NCBI RefSeq assembly: GCF_024189295.1
Contig: NZ_JAIZEN010000003.1
Coordinates: 124,001 to 188,000, forward strand
DNA length: 64,000 nucleotides
Reading direction: 5' to 3'
Source: Halobacillus sp. A1
Lineage (GTDB): Bacteria; Bacillota; Bacilli; Bacillales; Halobacillaceae
The notes beneath the pieces are model-generated. The model had not been told where the DNA came from. It saw only the letters and a program-made list of their open reading frames with translations, and made no database searches. Position 1 is the stretch's first letter, and every line of letters begins with the position of its first letter. Both the position numbers and the translations under genes were made by a program. Positions 46,261 to 55,254 of this stretch are shown here, piece after piece.

Positions 46261-47346
46261 ATGGCTTTTATTCTTTCCTGCGCTCATCACGAAGCGGATT
46301 ATAATTATAAACAAGAAGAGATTCAGAACTTCATACAGGAAACATTTCCGATGGATTCTGGACACAAGGAACGGCTGCTTCCAGTTTTTCAAAATACGGA
46401 GATAAATAATAGACAATTAGCATTTCCGCTGCAATGGTATCAAACTGAAAAAACATTAGAAGAAGTCAATGAGTTGTATTGCGAAAAGGCTATTGAATAT
46501 AGTGAAAAAGCGATAATGAACTGTTTGAGAAATCAAGTATTATTGAACCGTCCCATTAGTGCATCTGAAATCGATCATATTATTTTTATCTCATCTACAG
46601 GGATTTCGACCCCGACGATCGACGCTTACTTAATGGACAAATTGGATTTCTCTGAACAAACAAAGCGCACCCCTTTATTCGGTCTTGGATGCGCTGGAGG
46701 AACAAGCGGAGTAGCGAAAGGGTATGATTATCTTAAAGGGGCTCCAGATAAAAACGTTTTAGTCGTATGTGTGGAACTGTGCAGCCTTACGTTCCAACAC
46801 CGCGATAGTAGTGTAAGTAATTTTGTAGGTTCAGCTTTGTTCGCTGATGGAGCTTCTGCTGTTCTTATGGCAGGGGAAGAGTCTGAATTACTGAAAGAAA
46901 AGGCTGAAAACGCACCAAGAGTCTTAGGAGCCAGTACGAGAACAAAGCCTCACAGTCAATCGGTGATGGGGTGGAAAGTTGTGAATACAGGGTTTGAAGT
47001 TATTTTCAAAAAAAGCATTCCTAAATTAGTGCGTAGTTTCTGGAAAGACCATATGAAAGATTGTTTCCTAGAATACAATGTGGAGCCTTCTGAAATACCG
47101 TTTATAGTCGCTCACCCAGGAGGTAAAAAAGTTATAGAGGCTTATATCGAATCATTGGAGATTGATTCAAAGGCTTTGGATTATACGAAAGAAGTGTTAA
47201 GTAACCACGGAAATATGTCTTCTCCAACGGTTCATTTTGTTTTAGAACGTATCATGGTAAATAATCCTCCACAAGGGACGAAATCTTTTATGACTTCTCT
47301 TGGACCTGGATTCTCTTCAGAAATCGTAAGTTTGGAGTGGGCATGA
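46261..47346 (+). CDS. bcsA: Type III polyketide synthase (alkylpyrone synthase)
   Basis: Chalcone-synthase-like enzyme, 361 residues. The triad is Cys144 in GLGCAGG, His285 in AHPGGKK and Asn318 in NHGNMSS. The B. subtilis homologue (BcsA/BpsA) makes triketide alkylpyrones from long-chain acyl-CoA and malonyl-CoA. I chose ATG 46261 because MAFILS matches relatives and AAAGGGG precedes it; the frame stays open 210 bases upstream but that part looks like leader. bpsB starts 1 base after the stop. Confidence 0.93.
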   Translation: MAFILSCAHHEADYNYKQEEIQNFIQETFPMDSGHKERLLPVFQNTEINNRQLAFPLQWYQTEKTLEEVNELYCEKAIEYSEKAIMNCLRNQVLLNRPISASEIDHIIFISSTGISTPTIDAYLMDKLDFSEQTKRTPLFGLGCAGGTSGVAKGYDYLKGAPDKNVLVVCVELCSLTFQHRDSSVSNFVGSALFADGASAVLMAGEESELLKEKAENAPRVLGASTRTKPHSQSVMGWKVVNTGFEVIFKKSIPKLVRSFWKDHMKDCFLEYNVEPSEIPFIVAHPGGKKVIEAYIESLEIDSKALDYTKEVLSNHGNMSSPTVHFVLERIMVNNPPQGTKSFMTSLGPGFSSEIVSLEWA

Positions 47347-47347
47347 C

Positions 47348-47842
47348 ATGTGGTTGTTTATTTTTTTAGTCGTTCAACGGGTAGCCGAGCTTATCGTCGC
47401 TCATTCTAATAAAAAGTGGATGTTCAGAAGAGGCGGTGTAGAAGTCGAAAGTCGTCATTATTTTCTGTTCATCGTTCTTCATATTTCATTCTTCACCATT
47501 TTGTTGTTTGAGTGGTTTTACTTCCGAGGGATGCAGATGTGGTTTACTCCTGTACTGATCGTTACATTTGTTCTGCTTCAAATACTGCGGATCTGGTGTA
47601 TCCTTTCACTAGGCAGGCGGTGGAATACTAAAATTATCGTCATACCTGACGAACATCTGGTAGAAAGAGGTCCATACCGTTATGTTAGACACCCGAATTA
47701 CATCATCGTCTTTTTAGAATTACTAATTATACCACTGATTTTTCAGGCTTACTTTACAGCTATTGTCTTTCCATTACTGCATCTACTGGTACTTACCGTC
47801 CGCATTCCTGCTGAAGAGAGAGCGCTTGAAGGTGAATTTTGA
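47348..47842 (+). CDS. bpsB: Isoprenylcysteine-methyltransferase-like alkylpyrone O-methyltransferase
   Basis: A 164-residue membrane methyltransferase of the ICMT family with about four hydrophobic segments and the SAM signature GPYRYVRHPNYIIVFLELL (about 117-135), then the late RIPAEERAL. In B. subtilis the equivalent gene (ypbQ, bpsB) methylates the alkylpyrones made by the adjacent polyketide synthase. Starts one base after the bcsA stop, so the two are surely co-translated. Confidence 0.88.
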   Translation: MWLFIFLVVQRVAELIVAHSNKKWMFRRGGVEVESRHYFLFIVLHISFFTILLFEWFYFRGMQMWFTPVLIVTFVLLQILRIWCILSLGRRWNTKIIVIPDEHLVERGPYRYVRHPNYIIVFLELLIIPLIFQAYFTAIVFPLLHLLVLTVRIPAEERALEGEF

Positions 47843-47852
47843 ATATAAAAGA

Positions 47853-47881
47853 TTGCTGTGATTTATTTGTTTTGCTATAAT
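47853..47881 (+). promoter_or_regulatory. Sigma-A promoter upstream of a Fur box
   Basis: TTGCTG (47853-47858), 17-base spacer, TATAAT (47876-47881), in the gap after bpsB. The predicted start point falls at the front of the Fur box. Confidence 0.65.
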
Positions 47882-47887
47882 CTAATC

Positions 47888-47906
47888 ATTAATGAAAATC
47901 ATTATC
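47888..47906 (+). promoter_or_regulatory. Fur box
   Basis: ATTAATGAAAATCATTATC matches the 19-base Fur consensus GATAATGATAATCATTATC at 16 positions. It sits between a sigma-A promoter and the SD of a 58-codon gene, so bound Fur would block transcription when iron is plentiful. Confidence 0.7.
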
Positions 47907-47923
47907 AATTAGGAGTGGCAGAT

Positions 47924-48100
47924 ATGATGGTTTTTCTTTTATTATTCATTGTCGGGATTTATTGTATAGTGATCGTTCGGATGATGGCTAAAGGCGGGTC
48001 AGCAGCCGCCCAGTCTGTTATTCAAATCTTGGCAGCCTCAAAAGATAAACATCAGGAAATCCCGCAAAAACCTTCCAAAAAGACATTAACAGCCAAGTGA
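47924..48100 (+). CDS. Fur-boxed single-pass membrane microprotein, unknown function
   Basis: A 58-residue protein with one membrane helix (about 2-21, VFLLLFIVGIYCIVIV), then an Ala/Ser-rich amphipathic stretch (GGSAAAQSVIQILAAS) and a basic tail with four to five lysines. ATG 47924 follows AGGAG by eight bases; ATG 47927 is also possible. It has its own promoter, Fur box and terminator, so it is a complete single-gene unit. I do not recognise the family; a role in iron limitation is inferred from the operator alone. Confidence 0.8.
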   Translation: MMVFLLLFIVGIYCIVIVRMMAKGGSAAAQSVIQILAASKDKHQEIPQKPSKKTLTAK

Positions 48101-48118
48101 TTCACACTTGGCTTTTTT
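48091..48118 (+). terminator. Rho-independent terminator after the microprotein gene
   Basis: AGCCAAGTG (48091-48099) pairs with CACTTGGCT (48105-48113), then TTTTT. The stop codon is within the left arm. Confidence 0.93.
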
Positions 48119-48191
48119 ATTTGTTATAATGAATATAAGAGAAATTACTCACAAGTTGTCGTTTAAAGTTCTGTTTACCAAGGAGCGTTCC

Positions 48192-48473
48192 ATGAAGAAA
48201 ACTCACTCACTAGCTTACTATTTAGAAGATTTATGGTCGAGAGGCTTCAAGCTCTCTGATGAAGATGTTCATTTTATTTATTTTGGTAAAAACTCAACGA
48301 ATGTAGAAGAATGGAAAACGATTTTAGCTTTGAAGATGACTTTGAAACTACAGAAAAAATTCGACCCAAGTTTTTACATAAGTGTTTTAGAACATATTTC
48401 TTCATCATCAATTACCACAAGAAAGCAAGCTTACGAATCTTTAGAACGAAGGGGGCTGCCTTCGAACCAATAA
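48192..48473 (+). CDS. Small conserved protein, probably DUF6123
   Basis: A 93-residue cytosolic, probably helical protein. Recognisable are YLEDLWSRGFKLSDEDVHFIYFGKN and a long amphipathic helix, ILALKMTLKLQKKFDPSFY; I recall these from a small Bacillaceae family (DUF6123), with moderate certainty. I chose ATG 48192 after AAGGAGC. The function is unknown. It converges on the RNase H-like gene over a shared terminator. Confidence 0.72.
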   Translation: MKKTHSLAYYLEDLWSRGFKLSDEDVHFIYFGKNSTNVEEWKTILALKMTLKLQKKFDPSFYISVLEHISSSSITTRKQAYESLERRGLPSNQ

Positions 48474-48513
48474 AAAAAGGAATCAGTAACCTTTCAGTTA
48501 CTGATTCCTTTTT
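48474..48513. terminator. Bidirectional terminator between the DUF6123-like gene and ypeP
   Basis: A 17-bp perfect stem: arm 48474-48490 with arm 48497-48513, loop CTTTCA, with A- and T-runs inside the arms. The ypeP stop lies inside it. Confidence 0.94.
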
Positions 48514-48890
48514 AGTTCTGCTCGTGCCAGCCGATCCGCGTGTTTATTCTCTTTATCAGATATCCATTTATAAAATACATAAGAAAACTTATCGTGAAGT
48601 GCAAGAATTTGATTCAATAACGGAGTATAAACCGGGTTTTTGCAATAGGTTTTTTCAACGGATTGAATGACGATTTGGGAGTCACAGCGGATGGATATAA
48701 TTTCACCAGGGAAATGCTTTTGACAATATTGCAAAGCGCGAATAACCGCGTGGAACTCAGCCTCATGATTTGAACAAACGCCCAAGTGTTCACTGAATTC
48801 ATAACGGTTCTTGGCTTGTTTAATGTGGACACCGATGGAGCTGGGGCCTGGGTTTCCTGCGCTCGCGGCATCTGTATAGACCTCTATCAT
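48498..48890 (-). CDS. ypeP: RNase H-like protein YpeP
   Basis: A 130-residue RNase HI fold. The acidic residues of the catalytic site are visible: Asp7 in YTDAASAGNPGPS, Glu44 in NHEAEFHAVIRAL, Asp70 in IRCDSQIVIQ and a late Asp in KHADRLARAEL. It would therefore be expected to cut RNA in RNA:DNA hybrids, although activity varies among these short Bacillus homologues. ATG 48890 follows AAAGGAGCTGAGG. Possibly co-transcribed with ypdP, 126 bases upstream. Confidence 0.88.
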   Translation of the reverse strand: MIEVYTDAASAGNPGPSSIGVHIKQAKNRYEFSEHLGVCSNHEAEFHAVIRALQYCQKHFPGEIISIRCDSQIVIQSVEKTYCKNPVYTPLLNQILALHDKFSYVFYKWISDKENKHADRLARAELKRNQ

Positions 48891-49016
48891 GGTTCCTCAG
48901 CTCCTTTCATGTTTTGGTATCTGTTATGATTACGGTATCAGCTAACATTTACGAAATAAAACCGTGAGTAGATTCGAACAAATTAATTAATTAAAGCTGA
49001 TCTTATCAAAAGTGAT

Positions 49017-49685
49017 TCATTTAAACGTTTTAGCCGCGTATAAAAACGGTGTATCCATAAAAGCTACGATAAATTTGATGATATAAGTCGTCAGGAATAT
49101 TTCCAGCCAAATGTCAAAGGGATATAATCCGTAAAAGGCGATTCCACAGAAAATGGCGCTGTCCAATAACTGACTGATCATTGTACTGCCATTATTCCTT
49201 ACCCACAACGTCTTGTCAGAAGTAAACACGTTTTTCAGTTTGGAATAAAGCCATACATCGAAATATTGACTGACAATGTAGGCTAGAAGACTTCCTGCAG
49301 CGATTTGTACGGTTACCCCAAACAGGGACTCCAAAGCAGGCTGAGCAATATCAGAGGATGCGGGAGTGAACAACATGGCCATCTGCATCATGATCGTCAT
49401 GGCAATCAATGTCGAGAAGCCCATCCACACTGCTTTTTTAGCATCGTTTTTTCCATATTTTTCATTCAAGATATCCGTTGCGAGAAATGCTGTACCATAC
49501 ACGATATTTCCAAGGGTGGCGGTTAAGCCGAACAGTTCAATCGTCTTAACTACTTGAATGTTCGCCACAACAGTAGCCATTCCGATCCAAACGAACAATC
49601 CTGGTTTACCGAACAGTTTATAGACTCCTAATAATAAACTGAAATTTATAATGGCGAATATGATCCATATCCACTCGTTACTCAT
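49017..49685 (-). CDS. ypdP: Queuosine precursor transporter, VUT family (YpdP)
   Basis: A 222-residue membrane protein of the YhhQ/DUF165 family with about six helices; YGKNDAKKAVWMGF after the second or third helix and a LDSAIFCGIAFYGLYP segment are typical. Family members import queuosine precursors such as preQ0 or preQ1. Here this is backed by a preQ1 riboswitch whose last bases contain the SD AAGGAGG of this gene. ATG 49685. Confidence 0.92.
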   Translation of the reverse strand: MSNEWIWIIFAIINFSLLLGVYKLFGKPGLFVWIGMATVVANIQVVKTIELFGLTATLGNIVYGTAFLATDILNEKYGKNDAKKAVWMGFSTLIAMTIMMQMAMLFTPASSDIAQPALESLFGVTVQIAAGSLLAYIVSQYFDVWLYSKLKNVFTSDKTLWVRNNGSTMISQLLDSAIFCGIAFYGLYPFDIWLEIFLTTYIIKFIVAFMDTPFLYAAKTFK

Positions 49686-49691
49686 TTTTTT

Positions 49692-49730
49692 CCTCCTTAG
49701 TTTTGATAACGCGGGAGTTTACGAACCGCG
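49692..49730 (-). promoter_or_regulatory. preQ1-I riboswitch controlling ypdP
   Basis: Reverse strand: P1 arm CGCGG, loop TTCGTAAACTC, P1 arm CCGCG, then TTATCAAAACTAAGGAGG. It matches the B. subtilis preQ1-I aptamer in helix, spacing and the A-rich tail ending ACTAAGG. The tail pairs into the loop when preQ1 binds and would hide the SD (49692-49698), so translation is probably shut off by ligand. Confidence 0.88.
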
Positions 49731-49853
49731 TGACAACAGCCATTAATTATACGGGGATTTGTATTGACTTTCAATAGAATTATATAATCATACTAGAACG
49801 ATGGTCATTTAGGTACAATAGTATTAACAGGATCGCTGAAGGAGCTGTTTGCA

Positions 49854-51524
49854 TTGAAATCTGATATTGAAATCGCCTTAGAGGCACGTATTGAACCCAT
49901 TAAAAACATCGCAGAGAACCTATCATTAACTCCAGATGAATGGGAGCCGTATGGTCATGATAAGGCCAAACTTTCACAACACATTTTGAATAAATTTCCT
50001 GATAAAAATGACGGGAAAATCATATTGACTACATCAATTAACCCGACTCCGGCGGGAGAAGGAAAATCTACAGTCACTGTAGGACTGGGGCAGGCTTTGA
50101 ATTTATTAGATAAAAAAGCAGTAATTGCTCTGCGCGAGCCTTCTCTTGGACCTACGATGGGACTGAAGGGGGGAGCGGCTGGAGGTGGTTATGCCCAGGT
50201 TGTTCCTATGCAAGATATTAACTTGCATTTCACCGGTGATCTTCATGCGATAACAGCAGCCAACAATGCACTGGCAGCCTTCATCGATAATCACATCCAT
50301 CAGGGAAACGACTTGAAAATTGATCCGCGTCGAGTGGAATGGAAGCGCGTACTGGATATGAACGACCGGGCACTGCGTGAAGTGGTCGTCGGCCTCGGGG
50401 GACCTGCGAAGGGGGTGCCGAGGGAGGATGGCTTCACTATTACTGTAGCTTCTGAAATTATGGCAGTCCTTTGTTTAGCCAGTGATTTGCAAGATTTAAA
50501 AGTTAGATTATCGCGCATCGTCATCGGCTACACCTACAATAAAGAACAGATAACGGTCAAACAGCTGGGGTTTGAAGGTGCACTTACTTTATTGCTTCAC
50601 AAGGCCATGAAGCCTAATCTTGTTCAAACTCTGGAAAATACGCCAGCCATCATCCATGGCGGACCTTTTGCGAATATCGCTCATGGCTGCAATAGTCTGA
50701 TCGCAACAAAAACAGCTGCGAGATTAGGGGACTATGTAGTTACAGAAGCAGGTTTTGGAGCAGATTTAGGGGCTGAGAAGTTTTTAAATATTAAAACACG
50801 CGCCGGTCAATTCGAACCGAGTGCCGTCGTCATCGTGGCTACTATTAGAGCCTTAAAGATGCATGGAGGTGTAGAAAAGAGTCAGCTGGACAACGAGGAT
50901 TTAGACTCTCTTACTCGGGGAGTGGCCAATCTTAAGAAGCATATGGAAACGATAGATCAATTCAACCTTCCATACGTCATAGCTATCAATCGTTTTCCTA
51001 CTGATACTCATAAGGAAATTCAGTGGTTGAAGGATTGGTGTGACGATCAAGGCGTCGCTTCTTCCTTAACCGAAGTCTTTACTAAAGGGGGAGAAGGCGG
51101 GGTTGATCTAGCTGAAAAAGTGATGAAGTGCTGCGATTCTAAATCGGGAAGGTTTACTTATACTTATGATCTACAAGATTCTACGGAAGAAAAAATTCAT
51201 AAAGTGGCCGTGAAAATATATGGAGCCGGCCATGTAGAATATACCTCAAAGGCTAAGAGACAATTGGCACTGTTGAACAAGCACGGACATGATCAATTGC
51301 CTGTCTGTATGGCAAAAACACAGTACTCTCTTTCAGATGAGCCTGGACTGTATGGACGTCCTCAAGGATTTACAGTTACAGTGAGAGAATTAAAAGTGTC
51401 TGCAGGGGCAGGTTTCATCGTTGCTTTAACGGGGGAAGTGATGACTATGCCCGGCTTGCCGAAAAAGCCGGCTGCATTAAATATGGATGTAACAGAAGAT
51501 GGCACGATAACCGGATTATTCTAG
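49854..51524 (+). CDS. fhs: Formate--tetrahydrofolate ligase
   Basis: ATP-dependent formation of 10-formyl-THF, feeding purine and formyl-Met-tRNA synthesis. The 556 residues contain the P-loop [18 protein letters not shown] near 63-80, [23 protein letters not shown] and the late [14 protein letters not shown] signature. Start TTG 49854, nine bases after AAGGAGC. Single-gene spacing, but the neighbours thyA and dfrA also act in folate metabolism. Confidence 0.97.
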   Translation: MKSDIEIALEARIEPIKNIAENLSLTPDEWEPYGHDKAKLSQHILNKFPDKNDGKIILTTSINPTPAGEGKSTVTVGLGQALNLLDKKAVIALREPSLGPTMGLKGGAAGGGYAQVVPMQDINLHFTGDLHAITAANNALAAFIDNHIHQGNDLKIDPRRVEWKRVLDMNDRALREVVVGLGGPAKGVPREDGFTITVASEIMAVLCLASDLQDLKVRLSRIVIGYTYNKEQITVKQLGFEGALTLLLHKAMKPNLVQTLENTPAIIHGGPFANIAHGCNSLIATKTAARLGDYVVTEAGFGADLGAEKFLNIKTRAGQFEPSAVVIVATIRALKMHGGVEKSQLDNEDLDSLTRGVANLKKHMETIDQFNLPYVIAINRFPTDTHKEIQWLKDWCDDQGVASSLTEVFTKGGEGGVDLAEKVMKCCDSKSGRFTYTYDLQDSTEEKIHKVAVKIYGAGHVEYTSKAKRQLALLNKHGHDQLPVCMAKTQYSLSDEPGLYGRPQGFTVTVRELKVSAGAGFIVALTGEVMTMPGLPKKPAALNMDVTEDGTITGLF

Positions 51525-51574
51525 CCTCGTAAGCTGCTGTTTCACATCCTTTTTTCGGGAGAGGAGGATTACCA

Positions 51575-52429
51575 TTGAGCATTCGTATCGGGTTAACGGG
51601 TTGGGGAGATCACGCTACTCTGTACCCTGACCAAACTAAACCAGATGAAAAACTATCCGTATATGCCTCTCATTTTCCAGTCGTTGAGGTAGATACTGCA
51701 TTTTATGCTATCCAGCCGGTCACCCATTATGAAAAGTGGCTGAAACAAACGCCGGATAACTTCTCTTTTGTCATCAAAGCGTTCCAAAAGCTGACCGGCC
51801 ATGACCGTGAAACGAGAACAGTCCAAGAAGCGAAGGATCTTATCAAAAGATATGAAGAATCAATCCAGCCTGTGGTGGAAGCGAATAAGGTACAGGCTCT
51901 TCTGTTTCAATTCCCGCCATGGTTTGATGTGCGAAAAGAACACATTCAAAAGCTGAGGCTGATTAAAGATTGGCTTGAACCTTATCCGCTTGCCTTAGAA
52001 TTCCGCAACCGGTCTTGGTTTACCGATAAATATAAAAACCAAACGTTGGATTTCATGAAGGATCAGCAATGGATTCATACGATATGTGATGAACCTCAAG
52101 CAGGGGAAAGTTCTGTCCCATTAGTGGAGGTACCTACTCACCCTGCACAGACACTGGTGCGTTTTCATGGAAGAAATGTACATGGATGGAACAAGAATGG
52201 AAGAAAAGACTGGCGTAAAGTAAGGTTCTTATACAGGTATAACGAACAAGAACTGAAAGAATGGAAGGAAAGAGTAGATAGACTGCAGGCAATAACACCT
52301 GAAGTAACGCTGCTGTTCAATAATAATTCAGGAGGAGATGCGGCAGATAACGCTAAACAAATGCAAGAACTTCTCCAAATCGAATATGAAAATTTAAACC
52401 CGAGACAAATGGATCTTTTTCAATTTTAG
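51575..52429 (+). CDS. yunF: DUF72 family protein YunF
   Basis: A 284-residue TIM-barrel-like protein of the DUF72/YecE family: IRIGLTGWGDHATLYP near the start, FPVVEVDTAFYAIQP, NFSFVIKAFQKLTGH and LALEFRNRSWF are family motifs. No activity is established for the family. TTG 51575 follows GAGAGGAGG. It is 10 bases upstream of the HD hydrolase gene, probably co-transcribed. Confidence 0.88.
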   Translation: MSIRIGLTGWGDHATLYPDQTKPDEKLSVYASHFPVVEVDTAFYAIQPVTHYEKWLKQTPDNFSFVIKAFQKLTGHDRETRTVQEAKDLIKRYEESIQPVVEANKVQALLFQFPPWFDVRKEHIQKLRLIKDWLEPYPLALEFRNRSWFTDKYKNQTLDFMKDQQWIHTICDEPQAGESSVPLVEVPTHPAQTLVRFHGRNVHGWNKNGRKDWRKVRFLYRYNEQELKEWKERVDRLQAITPEVTLLFNNNSGGDAADNAKQMQELLQIEYENLNPRQMDLFQF

Positions 52430-52439
52430 AGGTGATAAA

Positions 52440-53039
52440 ATGAATCAGGAACACGTCATCCAGTCTATAAAGAAACTAGTTCATGAGCACTTTGCTGAAG
52501 ACCCTACCGGCCACGACTATTATCATATGGAACGTGTCGCCAAATGGTCGCTTGCTATTGCACACGATGAAGGAGCCGATCTTTTTGTAGCAGAGGCAGC
52601 AGGCTGGCTCCACGATATAGGTGATGCGAAATTGTTCGATCATCCTGAAACCGCCTTAGAAGAACTGAGGGACTTCCTTCTCACTCTTCAATTAAACGAA
52701 CAGAAGATAGATGATATATTCACTGCCATTAAAGATGTTTCCTTCGCAAAAGGCACTGTACCAGAAACGCTAGAAGGAAAGATTGTCCAGGATGCCGACC
52801 GGCTTGACGCTCTCGGTGCAATCGGGATCGCCCGGACATTTGCTTATGGAGGTAGTCATAAACAGCTGTTACACAGTGATCAAAGCTCCACATCCATTCA
52901 GCATTTTTATGATAAACTGCTCACATTATCATCCAACGTGCACACTCCTTTTGCAAAGAAGGAAGCAGACAAACGGCACAAATATATGTTAAATTATTTA
53001 GAGCAATTTTTTGAAGAATGGAACACAGAGGGAATTTAG
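52440..53039 (+). CDS. HD-domain phosphohydrolase
   Basis: A 199-residue soluble protein with the metal-binding HD pattern: His in HDYYHMERV (25-33), the HD pair in AAGWLHDIGDAK (His58, Asp59), and a late Asp in VQDADRLDALGAIGIARTF. Close relatives are the YedJ-type predicted phosphohydrolases; the substrate could be a nucleotide. ATG 52440 follows GAGGTG. It lies 19 bases before thyA, hinting at a nucleotide-related role (inference). Confidence 0.88.
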   Translation: MNQEHVIQSIKKLVHEHFAEDPTGHDYYHMERVAKWSLAIAHDEGADLFVAEAAGWLHDIGDAKLFDHPETALEELRDFLLTLQLNEQKIDDIFTAIKDVSFAKGTVPETLEGKIVQDADRLDALGAIGIARTFAYGGSHKQLLHSDQSSTSIQHFYDKLLTLSSNVHTPFAKKEADKRHKYMLNYLEQFFEEWNTEGI

Positions 53040-53058
53040 AGAAAGCTGGTGAAGCTCG

Positions 53059-54015
53059 ATGAACAATGAACAAACATACTTAGAATTATGTAAAGAAGTG
53101 CTGAATAAAGGGTCGGTCAAAGGTGATCGCACGGGTACAGGAACGTATTCTTTGTTCGGATATCAAATGCGCTTTGATTTACAGGAAGGATTTCCTTTAT
53201 TGACGACTAAAAGAGTACCTTTTCGCTTAATTGTGAGCGAACTTTTATGGTTTATCAAAGGAGATACGAATATCCGTTACCTGTTGGAGCACAACAATAA
53301 CATATGGAATGAATGGGCCTTTCAATCTTATGTCGAAAGCTCGGAATACGAAGGACCGGACATGACCGATTTTGGCAGACGTAGTCAGCAGGATGAAGAA
53401 TTCAAAGCTTCCTATGATAAAGAAATGGCTGAATTCAAAGAAAAAGTGTTGAACGATGACAGTTTCTGCGAGCGTTTTGGTGACCTGGGATCAGTCTATG
53501 GCAAACAGTGGAGAGCTTGGGAGACAACACGTGGTGACACTATCGATCAGCTTAAGGATGTCATTTACAACATTAAACATAACCCTGATTCGAGAAGGCA
53601 CATTGTTACAGCCTGGAATCCAGAGGATGTCCCTTCCAATATGGCTTTACCTCCGTGTCATATGATGTTCCAGTTTTATGTAGCTGATGGAAAGTTGTCC
53701 TGTCAGTTGTACCAGCGAAGTGCTGATATTTTTCTAGGCGTACCTTTTAATATTGCAAGCTATGCTCTTCTTACTCATTTGATTGCGAAGGAATGTGGTT
53801 TGGAAGTAGGCGAATTCGTTCACACGCTAGGAGATGCCCACATCTACGCAAACCATATCGAACAAATAGAAAAACAGCTGTCAAGAACACCGAAAGAAGC
53901 TCCAGAATTATTGTTGAATAAAGAAATAGAGAGCTTGTTCGATTTTGAAGTGGGAGATATTAAATTGGAAGGCTATGATCCTCATCCCGGGATTAAAGCT
54001 CCAGTAGCCGTGTAA
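53059..54015 (+). CDS. thyA: Thymidylate synthase
   Basis: Methylates dUMP to dTMP with methylene-THF. At 318 residues it is the long form with an insert (about 85-150) relative to the 264-residue E. coli type. The catalytic cysteine is in [41 protein letters not shown] and HIYANH are intact. ATG 53059. Pairs with dfrA, which regenerates THF from the dihydrofolate this reaction makes. Confidence 0.97.
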   Translation: MNNEQTYLELCKEVLNKGSVKGDRTGTGTYSLFGYQMRFDLQEGFPLLTTKRVPFRLIVSELLWFIKGDTNIRYLLEHNNNIWNEWAFQSYVESSEYEGPDMTDFGRRSQQDEEFKASYDKEMAEFKEKVLNDDSFCERFGDLGSVYGKQWRAWETTRGDTIDQLKDVIYNIKHNPDSRRHIVTAWNPEDVPSNMALPPCHMMFQFYVADGKLSCQLYQRSADIFLGVPFNIASYALLTHLIAKECGLEVGEFVHTLGDAHIYANHIEQIEKQLSRTPKEAPELLLNKEIESLFDFEVGDIKLEGYDPHPGIKAPVAV

Positions 54016-54057
54016 ACTTTTTATTAAAAAAATAGATATCAGCGAAGAGGTGAGGTT

Positions 54058-54552
54058 ATGATTTCTTTTGTATTTGCAATGGATAAGAATCGTTTAATAG
54101 GAAAAGACAATGATTTGCCTTGGCACATTCCCCGGGATTTTAAATTTTTTAAAGATACGACCTGGGGGCAGACGATTATCATGGGGAGAAAAACTTTCGA
54201 GTCGTTCGGGAAGCCTCTCCCGGAGCGGAAGCATATAATTTTGACTTCTGATGAAAACTATGAAGTGGAAGGCTGCGAAATCATTCATTCGATAGATGAT
54301 ATTATCCGCATGAATCAAACGTACCCTGACAAAGAGTGGTTTGTCATAGGAGGCAGTGTACTATTTGAGAAAATGCAGCCTTTCGCCGATCGGATGTATA
54401 TGACGTATATTGATCATGAGTTCGAAGGAGATACTTTTTTCCCTGAATATGAGGAAGCGGATTGGCATTTAGTGGAGGAGAAGAAAGGCATCAAGGATGA
54501 GAAAAATCCTTATGATTATTATTTCCGCATTTACGACCGTGTGAGATTATGA
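54058..54552 (+). CDS. dfrA: Dihydrofolate reductase
   Basis: NADPH-dependent reduction of dihydrofolate. In 164 residues: ISFVFAMDKNRLIGKDNDLPWHIPRDFKFFK, the NADPH-binding MGRKTFESFG and FVIGGSVLFEKM, all with normal spacing; an acidic residue at the usual substrate position (the Asp or Glu of helix B) is expected in PRDFKFF. Chromosomal type, nothing suggests a resistance variant. Overlaps mobA by ATGA. Confidence 0.96.
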   Translation: MISFVFAMDKNRLIGKDNDLPWHIPRDFKFFKDTTWGQTIIMGRKTFESFGKPLPERKHIILTSDENYEVEGCEIIHSIDDIIRMNQTYPDKEWFVIGGSVLFEKMQPFADRMYMTYIDHEFEGDTFFPEYEEADWHLVEEKKGIKDEKNPYDYYFRIYDRVRL

Positions 54553-55181
54553 GCGTTAACGATGTGAACATTTGTGGCGCGGTCCTTGCCGGCGGCGGCT
54601 CTACAAGGATGGGAACAGATAAATCTCAAATGACTCTTGGCGGTCAGAGGGTGCTTGATAGGATATTTAACACGTTGGAGAAGGTTGTCCCTCGTGTATT
54701 TGTAAATTGTAATTACACTGTAGAACCCTATCTATGCATAAAGGATCAGTACCCTGGCAACGGACCTCTAGGAGGAATCCATGCCGTCCTCGATGCGGCC
54801 GATGAAGGTTACGTCACGATTTCAGCCTGTGACACACCTTTTATCGACCCACAAATAATAGAAGCTATAAAGCAACACATAACCCCTTATACCGATGCGG
54901 TCATCCCTGTATATGGAGGCCGGGTTCAACCGCTGTCTGGCATATATCATCAAAGCCTGGCTCCACTCTGTGAGGAGTTGATTTCCCGTGGAGAACGAAA
55001 AGTGGTCTCTCTTTTAGAAGAAGAGAGGTGTCGAGTCACGTATGTACATGATTTTACCGGTATGTCAGAGGAAACGCTTGCCTGGCATTTTTTCAATATG
55101 AATACAAAAAAAGACTTTGAAGAAGCGCTGATTCATTTGGAAAAATCCAGTATCGATAAAGACAACCGCCATCAAACGTGA
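54549..55181 (+). CDS. mobA: Molybdenum cofactor guanylyltransferase
   Basis: Links GMP to molybdopterin to form the MGD cofactor. In 210 residues the nucleotidyl motif LAGGGSTRMGTDKS is at 13-26, then GPLGGIHAVLDA and SACDTPFIDP. Its ATG overlaps the dfrA stop, a coupling I do not know from B. subtilis, where mobA lies with other moa/moe genes. The tat genes start 73 bases downstream; MGD enzymes are frequent Tat cargo. Confidence 0.92.
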   Translation: MSVNDVNICGAVLAGGGSTRMGTDKSQMTLGGQRVLDRIFNTLEKVVPRVFVNCNYTVEPYLCIKDQYPGNGPLGGIHAVLDAADEGYVTISACDTPFIDPQIIEAIKQHITPYTDAVIPVYGGRVQPLSGIYHQSLAPLCEELISRGERKVVSLLEEERCRVTYVHDFTGMSEETLAWHFFNMNTKKDFEEALIHLEKSSIDKDNRHQT

Positions 55182-55254
55182 TATGATAGACAAAGATTGA
55201 TATATGGACCATGTAAACGTTTAAGCTTATGTTTATATAAAGGAAGGTGACTCT

